A stretch of 11,098 nt of DNA, from assembly GCA_023488925.1 (NCBI GenBank), contig JAMDDA010000023.1, positions 1-11,098 on the forward strand, written 5' to 3'. Under the pieces are notes generated by a model. It was not told where the DNA came from. It did no database searches and saw only the letters and a program-made list of their open reading frames with translations. A program made the position numbers and the translations under genes. Shown one piece after another: positions 1 to 6,170 of the stretch. The DNA is from Actinomycetota bacterium. GTDB taxonomy: Bacteria > Actinomycetota > Thermoleophilia > RBG-16-64-13. Position 1 is the first letter of the stretch. Each line of letters begins with the position of its first letter.

Positions 1-205
1 GGGAGTGCCACGAAAGAAAGACCCACCCCCGGATGACAGGTGAGGCAGAGCCCGTCCTTCTCCTTGCGGACCATGCGCGGAAACTGGGTGCCGTGGGGAT
101 CATGGCAGCTCGAACACCGCATGGTCTGCTCGTGCCAGGGATCGACAGCCGGAGCGTCGAACGGGTGGTTCTCCTGAGGGTGGGTCTTTCTTTCGTGGCA
201 CTCCC
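1..205. repeat. Exact 28-nt inverted repeat at the window edge (arms 1-28 and 178-205)
   Basis: Bases 1-28 are the exact reverse complement of bases 178-205; the match ends at base 29. The inner arm codes for a normal heme segment (CGECHERKTHP), while the outer arm, read in the same gene, gives VGLSFVAL with no heme logic. A 28-base exact inversion within 205 bases inside a coding gene is not expected by chance. The likeliest explanation is a fold-back chimera or assembly-graph end at a contig terminus. Confidence 0.85.
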
Positions 206-1292
206 CGCAGAGCGGTACCTGCCGCTTCGCCAACAAGGGACCCCACTGCGAGCCGTGGGGCACGTGGCAGTTTTGGCAGCTCCCCGGCTCTCTCCCCTGA
301 CGGGAGGTCTTGCCGTGCGGAGTCAGCGCGGTCTTCTCCACCTTGTCGGCGTGGCAGGCACGACACACGTCGTTCCCCTTCGCGTGCAGCAACTTGGCGA
401 AGGGTGACCCGTGCGGGAAGTGGCAGCTGGTGCAGTTGACCTGCCCGGGCACCGGGTGGTGCGAAGCCGCGGAGAAGAGCGCCTCCACCGAGGCGTGGCA
501 GGTGTAGCAGAGCCGCGGCGGCGGCGCCTTTAGCATCGGGGCGTACTCCGAGACGTGAGGCAGGTGGCACTTTGTGCACGCCTCTCCCGCCGGGTTGTGG
601 GTGACAGCCTGGCTCAGCTCGCCCGCGACGTTCTTGTGGCACTCCAGGCAGACGTCGGGCTGCTTCTCCTTGGTCATTCCCGGGTAGTCGGAGGCGTGAG
701 GCGAATGGCAACCGATGCAGTCGCGCGCGGCCCACGGAGGGTGCTTCTGCTTTGCCGAGTCCATGTCGGCCACGAAGTGGCAGGTGGTGCACAGGGTGTT
801 CGGCGGTTGCTTGAGCATCTTGGGGTAGACGGTCCCGTGCGGATCGTGGCAGACCGTGCACTCCCCCAGTTTGAACGGGGGATGCTGATGGGCATCGTCG
901 TAGGCTTTGCCCACGCTGCCGTGGCAGATCACACAGAGCTCCCGCTGGGAAGCGATCAGGTATGTGCCCCGCTCGCGTGGTGCGCCGTCCGCACCCGAAA
1001 GGGGATGGGTGCGGTGACAGCGCAGACACGGGACTTTGTCCGACGCGTGGGGGATACCGGAACGGACGGTATCGGGATGACACTTGCGACACTCCTCGGC
1101 GGAAACCTTGCTGCCCCCGGCCGGAGGCACGATGGTGTTGAGGCTGAGAAAAGAGCAGGAACGGATTGCGAGAAGAACGATCAGGATGACCGCCAGCAGG
1201 ACTGCAAGCAGCAGCCTGCCGAGAAGAGGGCGACGCCTCTCCTTGCGCTCGGGCTGCCCGCCCCCTCCCAAGTCTGGCACGGTCTCGGTCAC
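1..1292 (-). CDS. Large TM-anchored paired-CxxCH multiheme cytochrome c (at least 15 hemes), 3' end truncated
   Basis: Partial: open for 430 codons to the window edge with no stop. GTG at 1292 is the first possible start after an in-frame TGA, with GAGGG 4 nt upstream. A basic segment (ERKERRRP) precedes one membrane helix (about 24-43), then fifteen CxxCH sites at 68, 89, 120, 145, 168, 192, 215, 239, 262, 287, 310, 339, 362, 393 and 416. Hemes alternate in the paired-CxxCH (doubled CXXCH) pattern: every second or third site reads CxxCHxPHG or CxxCHxPHA/V (CTVCHDPHG, CIGCHSPHA, CTSCHFPHG, CQNCHVPHG, CSSCHDPHG). This differs from the MPHP-type cytochromes upstream. Such proteins act as long electron conduits. 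The sequence after residue 421 (bases 28-1) duplicates an internal segment in reverse and gives a non-heme hydrophobic tail, so the true C-terminus is unknown. Confidence 0.85.
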   Translation of the reverse strand, partial: MTETVPDLGGGGQPERKERRRPLLGRLLLAVLLAVILIVLLAIRSCSFLSLNTIVPPAGGSKVSAEECRKCHPDTVRSGIPHASDKVPCLRCHRTHPLSGADGAPRERGTYLIASQRELCVICHGSVGKAYDDAHQHPPFKLGECTVCHDPHGTVYPKMLKQPPNTLCTTCHFVADMDSAKQKHPPWAARDCIGCHSPHASDYPGMTKEKQPDVCLECHKNVAGELSQAVTHNPAGEACTKCHLPHVSEYAPMLKAPPPRLCYTCHASVEALFSAASHHPVPGQVNCTSCHFPHGSPFAKLLHAKGNDVCRACHADKVEKTALTPHGKTSRQGREPGSCQNCHVPHGSQWGPLLAKRQVPLCGECHERKTHPQENHPFDAPAVDPWHEQTMRCSSCHDPHGTQFPRMVRKEKDGLCLTCHPGVGLSFVAL

Positions 1293-1507
1293 CCTGCCCT
1301 CACGTCGATGACACCCCTCGCTTCGCGTCCGCCGCGCTCACACCGCTGGTATCGGCGCCGACAACGGCGTGCTTGACATGTGAAATGTTTCGCGCATGGC
1401 GACGCAGAACAGCATAGCGCACGGGGCGGACCCGCGCTACCGCGCGAGTTGCCGGCCGCACGCCCACCCGCAATCCCGCTCCGGAACGGGGAACCAGCGG
1501 GCCGAGA

Positions 1508-1544
1508 CGAGGCCGGGGCCGATCGTCGATCGGCCCCGGCCTCG
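1508..1544 (-). terminator. 37-bp perfect palindrome downstream of the decaheme lipoprotein
   Basis: CGAGGCCGGGGCCGATCG at 1508-1525 is exactly reverse-complementary to 1527-1544, with a single central T at 1526. As RNA it would form a stem of about 16 bp with a 5-base loop. It begins 42 nt after the stop at 1587. There is no U-tract on either side, so it resembles the U-less hairpin terminators reported for GC-rich bacteria, or a 3'-end stabiliser. The rest of the 294-nt gap (1293-1586) shows no gene. It holds a short CGCGC-TACC-GCGCG hairpin near 1434-1450 and an imperfect 12-bp palindrome TTGACATGTGAA at 1373-1384, but no convincing promoter. Confidence 0.6.
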
Positions 1545-1586
1545 ACGCTCCCGGGAACCGCGGCCGCTGCCGCGTGAACCCAGGTG

Positions 1587-2534
1587 TTACTGACCGGTAG
1601 GCTCCACCTGCTTGAACTCGCCCGTGACGTGGCAGTGGGCGCAGGTCAGCGGGTTGTGACACTTGAAGCAGCCTTCGGCGCCTTTGCCCTTCACGATGGG
1701 CGGGTGTTGGAGGCGCCACGGCTTGTCACCGGGTTTATAGCCGGGATGGTGACAGTCGTTGCACAGGTACTCCGCCGGGTGGCAGGTCGTACAGGCCTGC
1801 TTACCCACGCTCTTCACCGTTTGGGGGTGGGTTTTCTGCCAATCGGCGGCGTGCGGCATGGGTGTCTTGTGGCAGCTGTCACAGAAGCTCGCCGCGTGGC
1901 ACATCTCGCAATACTTGCGATCCTCCTTGGCCATCTCCGCGTGGCGGGCCGAGACCGTCTTCACCACGCCGGGATTGGCGCCCGGCAACCAGCCGCCGCC
2001 ACCGTGATTGGCCGGCACGAGCGGGAAGTCCGCCGGGTGACATGCCGAGCACGCCCCGGGGGCGATCGCATTGGCTTCCTGGCTGTGGCAGGCAAAGCAC
2101 GCCTGCATCTGCGGCTTCACGATCTGGTCGGGCTTGTGCGTGGGCACCGCGTGGCAGTCCTCGCACTTGAAGCCTTTGTTCAGGTGCAGCGCGTGGCTGA
2201 AGCTCCTGGTCAGCACCTTGGACTTCGCCAGGAACTGGTTGAAGTCCGAGTGGCAGTCCGTGCAGATCTTGAAGCTCTCCGACACCGGAGCGACCGATTC
2301 GGCACCGCCGGTCGTACTGGTGGTCGCTTCCCCGGTGCCCGTGGTCGCTGTGCCCCCGGTCGTGCTCCCCGTACTCTCGGTCGTTGCCTCCGTGCTTGCG
2401 GTCGTGGTCTCGGTACTGCCGACCGTCGTGGTCGTCTCGTTGGCGGACTGACACCCGGCCACCGCGAGTGCAAGGATGGCGAGCAGGAGCGCCGCGAAGA
2501 GCAAGAACGCAACTCCCTCTTTCCTTCTTCGCAT
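1587..2534 (-). CDS. Decaheme c-type cytochrome lipoprotein with Thr-rich spacer
   Basis: A 315-residue lipoprotein: basic MRRRK start, hydrophobic 8-26, and lipobox VAGC with Cys28. A spacer of about 50 residues follows (about 30-79), made almost only of Thr, Ser, Gly, Ala and Glu, probably carrying the heme domain away from the membrane through the wall. Ten CxxCH sites: CTDCH 91, then CEDCH, CFACH, CSACH, CEMCH, CDSCH, CTTCH, CNDCH, CFKCH, CAHCH. It parallels the decaheme lipoprotein at 5463-4525 heme for heme (FSHALH versus FNHPAH before heme 2; KPDQIV versus KPGRIV after it; CNDCHH at heme 8). Separated from the main block by 153 nt, with an excellent SD, and followed by a long palindrome, so it may be a separately tuned unit. 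Likely role: abundant extracytoplasmic electron carrier facing the cell wall. The Thr-rich spacer is commonly seen in actinobacterial and firmicute surface lipoproteins. Confidence 0.9.
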   Translation of the reverse strand: MRRRKEGVAFLLFAALLLAILALAVAGCQSANETTTTVGSTETTTASTEATTESTGSTTGGTATTGTGEATTSTTGGAESVAPVSESFKICTDCHSDFNQFLAKSKVLTRSFSHALHLNKGFKCEDCHAVPTHKPDQIVKPQMQACFACHSQEANAIAPGACSACHPADFPLVPANHGGGGWLPGANPGVVKTVSARHAEMAKEDRKYCEMCHAASFCDSCHKTPMPHAADWQKTHPQTVKSVGKQACTTCHPAEYLCNDCHHPGYKPGDKPWRLQHPPIVKGKGAEGCFKCHNPLTCAHCHVTGEFKQVEPTGQ

Positions 2535-2687
2535 CGAATCACCTCCTTCCCTCTCAGCATCGCCCGGATCGATAATCGGGTCGATTCTCCAATATTTGCA
2601 CCCCACACGCAAGCGGCGGACCGCCGCCGGACCGCAAACGCGCCGCCCACGGCCCCTCGGGGGACCATGCCCGGATCTTCAGCGGGG
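2535..2687 (-). other. 153-nt intergenic leader with GC hairpins between two cytochrome genes
   Basis: No gene is seen here. In the direction of transcription, a GGTCCC/GGGGCC hairpin (2666-2651, 6-bp stem with one G-T, 4-base loop) lies 21 nt after the upstream stop. A second short GC stem (2627-2613) follows. Neither has a U-run, so termination would be weak or absent. Closer to the downstream start, a 7-bp imperfect stem (2587-2581 with 2572-2566) sits just upstream of the SD. I see no convincing -35/-10 pair. The gap may hold an undetected promoter, an attenuator or an mRNA processing site that sets the level of the downstream lipoprotein apart from the block before it. Confidence 0.3.
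2538..2548 (-). promoter_or_regulatory. Near-perfect Shine-Dalgarno fixing the decaheme lipoprotein start
   Basis: AAGGAGGTGAT on the minus strand matches eleven bases of the canonical anti-Shine-Dalgarno complement. AGGAGG ends 7 nt before the ATG at 2534. This decides the start over an in-frame codon at 2612 that would add 26 residues before the lipoprotein signal. It is the strongest ribosome binding site in the window, suggesting high translation of this one cytochrome. Confidence 0.8.
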
Positions 2688-3653
2688 CTATTCCTTCACA
2701 AACCGACCCTTCTCGTGGCAGCGCTCGCAGAAGCTCTGCTCATGGCACACGAAGCACCGGGTGGTCCCCTGCGTTTTCACCACGGAACCGTGCTGGGAAG
2801 GCAACCACTGGGACGTGGGGGCATACCCGGCGTGGTGGCACTGGTTGCAGAATTGCGGCGTGTCGGGGTGGCAACGGACGCAGGCTTTCTGGTTCCGCTG
2901 AGCGATGTCGCCGTGACTCGAGTACCAGTAGGGGGGATGCTGAGAGGGAAGGCCGTGGCACCGTATGCAGAACGTGGTGTCCCGGGATTGGTGGCATTTC
3001 TCGCAGATGGCGCTTTGCGTCAAGGCCACTCGACCGTGCGCCGAGGCCCACGAGGCCGGGTGGGGCATCTCCACCCCGTGGCATTGCTCACACCACACCT
3101 TCACGTCGTGGCACTTGGCGCACGATGTACGGGTCTTTTCGTCGGGATTCAGGTGCACCACGGGCTCGTTCAAGCCCGGGGCGATCTCGTCGAGTTTGCG
3201 GTGGCAATTCGCGCAGTCGTTCGGCGCAGTCTCGCCTTGGTGGCAGGAGAGGCAGGTCATCATCAGGGGCGCGGGCGCGTCGAAGTGCCCGAGTGGCGGT
3301 TGGTGACAGGTCGCACAGGCCACGCCTTGCTCCAAGTGCGTCCGGTGCGAAAAGATCAGGTCGCCGCTCGCGGCCGGTTTCTGCAGATAATCAGGGTGGC
3401 ACGCTTCGCACGTGCGGAACGGCTCCCCCCCGAGCTCCTGCGGGGCGGCGGAGACCACGGCCGCCGCCCCTCCCGGCAGCGCGCGCAGTTCCTGGAACTC
3501 ACCCTCGGCGACGATTCCCCGGGGCTGCATCGCCCCGGAACCGTTCTCTGCTCGGTGGAACGGATAAAGCACGACCATGGCGGCCCCGCCGGCGAGGAAC
3601 ACCGCCGCGACGGCCAGCAGCACCCAGCGCACCGGCATACGGCGGACCGTCAC
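2688..3653 (-). CDS. Dodecaheme c-type cytochrome with N-terminal membrane anchor
   Basis: A 321-residue protein starting at GTG 3653 (GTGA overlap with the previous stop), with AGGAGG about 6 nt upstream. A single hydrophobic helix (about 9-31) without a lipobox Cys suggests an uncleaved anchor. An approximately 45-residue Gly/Ala-rich spacer precedes twelve CxxCH sites: CEACH, CATCH, CLSCH, CANCH, CAKCH, CEQCH, CEKCH, CIRCH, CVRCH, CNQCH, CFVCH, CERCH. The middle and C-terminal part carries the diheme module seen in the previous gene (CEQCHGVEMPHPASW and degenerate forms CIRCHGLPSQHPPYW, CNQCHHAGYAPTSQW). The C-terminal pair (CFVCHEQSFCERCH) matches the ends of the dodecaheme NapC-type protein and both decaheme lipoproteins. 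Likely a membrane-tethered electron carrier on the outer face. Last gene of the tightly spaced block; 153 nt separate it from the next gene. Confidence 0.88.
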   Translation of the reverse strand: MTVRRMPVRWVLLAVAAVFLAGGAAMVVLYPFHRAENGSGAMQPRGIVAEGEFQELRALPGGAAAVVSAAPQELGGEPFRTCEACHPDYLQKPAASGDLIFSHRTHLEQGVACATCHQPPLGHFDAPAPLMMTCLSCHQGETAPNDCANCHRKLDEIAPGLNEPVVHLNPDEKTRTSCAKCHDVKVWCEQCHGVEMPHPASWASAHGRVALTQSAICEKCHQSRDTTFCIRCHGLPSQHPPYWYSSHGDIAQRNQKACVRCHPDTPQFCNQCHHAGYAPTSQWLPSQHGSVVKTQGTTRCFVCHEQSFCERCHEKGRFVKE

Positions 3654-4528
3654 GACCCCCCTCCTCTCCCGTGCATGCGATGGATGTCATGGCACGTGGA
3701 ACAGTCTTTCTCCACGTGGCAGAGCATACAGGCGGCCCGCTTCGCCCGAGCCTCCTCCTGATGTCTCGTGCCCCAGTCCTTGGGGTGAGGCATGGGGGTG
3801 CCGTGACACGCGGCACATTGTTCGGGCGCGTGGCAGCGGGCACACACGGCCGAGCCCTTGGCAGCCGCGGCGGCGCCGTGACTCCTGGTCCAGTCGGCCG
3901 GATGGGGCATCTCCACCGGATGGCAGCGCAGGCAGAAAGTCTTCTGGTGGCAGCGCGCGCAAACCTGCAGGCGTGGATATGCCACCTGCCCGTGCTTCTC
4001 GGTCCACTGCGCAGGATGCGGCATCTGCACGCCGTGGCACTCCTGACAGTGCAGGTACACGTTGTGGCAGCGCTTGCACACTTCACCCCCGTTGGCGACC
4101 ACCTCCCGGCCGTGGGCGGTGCGGTAATCGGGGGGGTGCGGCATGGACAGTCCGTGGCATTGAGCGCAGAGCTTTCGGTCGGGCTGCGGAGCGCCGCCAT
4201 GCCCCACCGACACGTGGCAGGTCGAGCACGTGATCCTCTGCCGGAGATGCAGGTCGTGCGAGAATTCCTTGCGGTTCTCGCCGCTCGTGACCTTGGCGAA
4301 ATCGGTATGACAGCGCAGGCAGACCTCGTTGGCTATGGGCAGCACCACGTTCGTCGTTGCGGTCGTGGCCTCGGCGCCCACGGTTCCCTGCGTCACCGCG
4401 CCGCAGCCGGCCGCCGCCAGCAGAACCGAGCCCAAGAGCACGAGGAACCCCACCCGGAGCCGAGCGGCGGCGCCTCCGCCTCCCTCCACCGTGCGCCCTC
4501 CTTCCCTCATACCGTGGAAACCCCTCAT
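3650..4528 (-). CDS. Undecaheme c-type cytochrome lipoprotein with repeated MPHP modules
   Basis: A 292-residue protein. ATG at 4528 overlaps the previous stop as ATGA, and a second in-frame ATG lies at 4510; translational coupling favours the first. A hydrophobic segment (about 26-40) ends in LAAAGC, with Cys42 as probable lipidation site, although Ala at -3 makes the lipobox less typical. Eleven CxxCH sites follow (CLRCH, CSTCH, CAQCH, CKRCH, CQECH, CARCH, CLRCH, CARCH, CAACH, CMLCH, CSTCH). Four of them are followed by the same tail: MPHPPDY, MPHPAQW, MPHPADW and MPHPKDW, each with a His three to four residues later. This gives a tandem array of roughly 45-residue diheme modules. No catalytic signature is visible, so it looks like an electron wire. 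The final residues are Gly-rich (GRGGGS) and overlap the next gene's GTG by 4 nt. Confidence 0.87.
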   Translation of the reverse strand: MRGFHGMREGGRTVEGGGGAAARLRVGFLVLLGSVLLAAAGCGAVTQGTVGAEATTATTNVVLPIANEVCLRCHTDFAKVTSGENRKEFSHDLHLRQRITCSTCHVSVGHGGAPQPDRKLCAQCHGLSMPHPPDYRTAHGREVVANGGEVCKRCHNVYLHCQECHGVQMPHPAQWTEKHGQVAYPRLQVCARCHQKTFCLRCHPVEMPHPADWTRSHGAAAAAKGSAVCARCHAPEQCAACHGTPMPHPKDWGTRHQEEARAKRAACMLCHVEKDCSTCHDIHRMHGRGGGS

Positions 4529-5463
4529 CCCGCGTGGACACCCCTCTTCTTGCCCGTCGCCACATGGCACTGCGAGCAGTACGGCGGCTCGTGACACGCG
4601 AAGCAGGGTTCGGCCCCCCCGGGCAGGACTACCCGCTTGTGCTGTGTGGTCCAGTCGGGCAGCCGGGCGAAGGCGGCGTGGTGGCAATCGTTGCAGAGCG
4701 CCTTCGCCTCGTGGCACTTCAGGCAGGCGTCCCGGCTCTTGGCGGCCGGCTCTTGGTGCCCGGCCGGGACCCAGTCCTCGGGATGCGGCATGTCCACCTG
4801 GTGGCAACTGCGACAGAAGCTGTCCTCGTGACACATCTTGCAGTAGAGCCGGCGGTCCAATGCCGCCCGCGCGTGGCGGGCAAGCCCCTTCCCCGGCTGC
4901 AGAACCCAGGTGGCCTGCTCGTGATCGGGGGTGATCCTGGCAATATCCGCGGTGTGGCACACGTCACAACCGGTGGGCGCCAATATCCCCTGGGGTCCGT
5001 GAGTCGTGCCGTGACACGTGAAACAGGTCTCCACCGGCACGTGCACGATGCGCCCCGGCTTATGGGGGAACTCTTGATGGCAGGCCGCGCACCGGATGCC
5101 CCGAGCGAAATGGGCCGGGTGATTGAAGATCAGCTTACGCTGCTTACGCCAGTCGAGCTCCCGGTCGAGCCGGTCGTGGCAGTTCGCGCACAACGAGATG
5201 AACGAGGCCGCGTTCTGGGCCGCTTGCGGGCCTTCTGCTTCGGCCGAAGCGACCTGTTCCGCAAAGACCGTGGAACTCACGGTGCTTTGGTCCACTCCGC
5301 ACCCGCCCAGGCCGAAGACAAGGGCGCCAAGGATCAGCGCCAAGACGCCGGCCAGCAGTAAACCCGCCCGCGGGTTTCCCTGCGCCGGAGCCCGCCCCCC
5401 CGCCTGCGGCCCGGGAGCCCCCGCCGGATCGGGTAACCCGTGCTGTATCGCCCGGCGGTCCAC
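4525..5463 (-). CDS. Decaheme c-type cytochrome lipoprotein
   Basis: A 312-residue protein from GTG at 5463, 2 nt after the preceding stop, with GGAG 5 nt upstream inside the end of the cytochrome b gene. A long Pro/Gly/Ala-rich leader precedes a hydrophobic stretch (about 34-51) and the lipobox LGGC with Cys55, so it is probably lipid-anchored on the outer face of the cytoplasmic membrane. Ten CxxCH sites: CANCH 92, CAACH 125, CFTCH 147, CDVCH 166, CKMCH 208, CRSCH 217, CLKCH 247, CNDCH 257, CFACH 287, CSQCH 296. Late hemes come in close pairs, with MPHPEDW after one of them. It is a clear paralogue of the decaheme lipoprotein at 2534-1587: same heme order, the KPGRIV/KPDQIV segment after heme 2, CNDCHH at heme 8 and paired C-terminal hemes. 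Likely an electron carrier between the quinol oxidases and outer acceptors. Overlaps the next gene by 4 nt (ATGA). Confidence 0.88.
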   Translation of the reverse strand: MDRRAIQHGLPDPAGAPGPQAGGRAPAQGNPRAGLLLAGVLALILGALVFGLGGCGVDQSTVSSTVFAEQVASAEAEGPQAAQNAASFISLCANCHDRLDRELDWRKQRKLIFNHPAHFARGIRCAACHQEFPHKPGRIVHVPVETCFTCHGTTHGPQGILAPTGCDVCHTADIARITPDHEQATWVLQPGKGLARHARAALDRRLYCKMCHEDSFCRSCHQVDMPHPEDWVPAGHQEPAAKSRDACLKCHEAKALCNDCHHAAFARLPDWTTQHKRVVLPGGAEPCFACHEPPYCSQCHVATGKKRGVHAG

Positions 5464-5465
5464 GA

Positions 5466-6170
5466 CTACTCCGGCTTGATCTTGCCCTCGCGGACAAGAC
5501 GATCGTACCAGGCGGCCTTGTCGTGTTTCAGGTGCTCTATGGGCACCTTGCCCGTGAAGATGACAGGATCCATGGGGAACACGTTCATGCGCAGGTGCGA
5601 ATTGTAGAGGTGTACGAAGAGGATCCAGCCGATGGCCAGGATGGCTTCGTCGCCGTGAATGATACGGGCCACGTTCAGGAAAATGCCCGACACGAACCTG
5701 CCCGTGACCGTGGGGAACCAGAGGGCGAACCCCGAGGTGCCGATCATGGCGATCCCCCAGAAGACCGCCCAGTAGTCGAACTTCTCCCAGAAAGTGTACC
5801 GTTCGAAGCGCGGCCGTTCTCCTCGATCGAAGAACCACTTGACCATCCCGATGAGATCGAGCAGATCTTTTTTCCAGAAGAGGATCGAATCTGGTCCGAT
5901 GATCTTCGCCTTCCTCACGACGATGTGGTAGGCAAGATAAAGCAGGTGCACCACGAAGTCGCCCACCATGAAACCCGCCATCACCCGGTGGATCAGGCCG
6001 GCGTTGTGGACGCCGCCCCAGAAGCTCATCATCGCCTGTGCCCAGAAATCGTAGCTGTATTTCAACGGCGGCCCGGTAAGGGCGGCGCCGATGAAGGTGG
6101 TCATCATGACGAAGTGGCTCAGCCGGTGGTACCAGGAGAAACGGACGTAGTAGTCCTTGCCCTCTTCCAT
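5466..6170 (-). CDS. FdnI/HydC-type membrane cytochrome b (copy 2, short form)
   Basis: A 234-residue four-helix cytochrome b, with helices at about 19-38, 57-85, 132-153 and 166-190. Candidate heme ligands are His19, His61, His172 and His187, with His15 and His192 also kept. They line up with His26/68/179/195/22/200 of the longer copy at a constant offset of 7, then 8 after a one-residue difference in helix IV. It shares the WEKFDYWA block and the FPMDPVIFTGKVPIEH block, but stops shortly after and lacks the fifth helix of copy 1. The family exchanges electrons with the quinone pool; the adjacent heptaheme cytochrome c is the expected partner. The start ATG touches the previous stop codon with no gap, and the next gene begins 2 nt after its TAG. 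Annotation as formate dehydrogenase gamma would be misleading, since no formate dehydrogenase subunits are in the window. Confidence 0.9.
   Translation of the reverse strand: MEEGKDYYVRFSWYHRLSHFVMMTTFIGAALTGPPLKYSYDFWAQAMMSFWGGVHNAGLIHRVMAGFMVGDFVVHLLYLAYHIVVRKAKIIGPDSILFWKKDLLDLIGMVKWFFDRGERPRFERYTFWEKFDYWAVFWGIAMIGTSGFALWFPTVTGRFVSGIFLNVARIIHGDEAILAIGWILFVHLYNSHLRMNVFPMDPVIFTGKVPIEHLKHDKAAWYDRLVREGKIKPE

Noticed and set aside
100..1092. A 330-codon minus-strand frame inside the left-edge cytochrome gene
   Set aside because: It is Arg/Pro/Gly-rich with no CxxCH sites; the frame shifted from it carries fifteen regularly spaced heme motifs and is the real gene.
1293..1586. A promoter for the 15-heme gene (TATGCT near the middle of the gap; TTGACA on the plus strand at 1373)
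   Set aside because: TATGCT has no acceptable -35 at 16-18 nt, and the TTGACA is on the wrong strand with no -10 behind it.
2535..2687. A classical intrinsic terminator between the 12-heme gene and the decaheme lipoprotein
   Set aside because: The hairpins are short and no U-run follows, so transcription may well read through.
1584..3761. A 725-codon open frame on the plus strand, with similar long ones at 3125-4594, 4357-5361, 5523-7379 and 9243-10196
   Set aside because: They run antisense to the cytochrome genes, lack recognisable domains or sensible starts, and are the usual by-product of GC-rich codons opposite Cys/His-rich genes.
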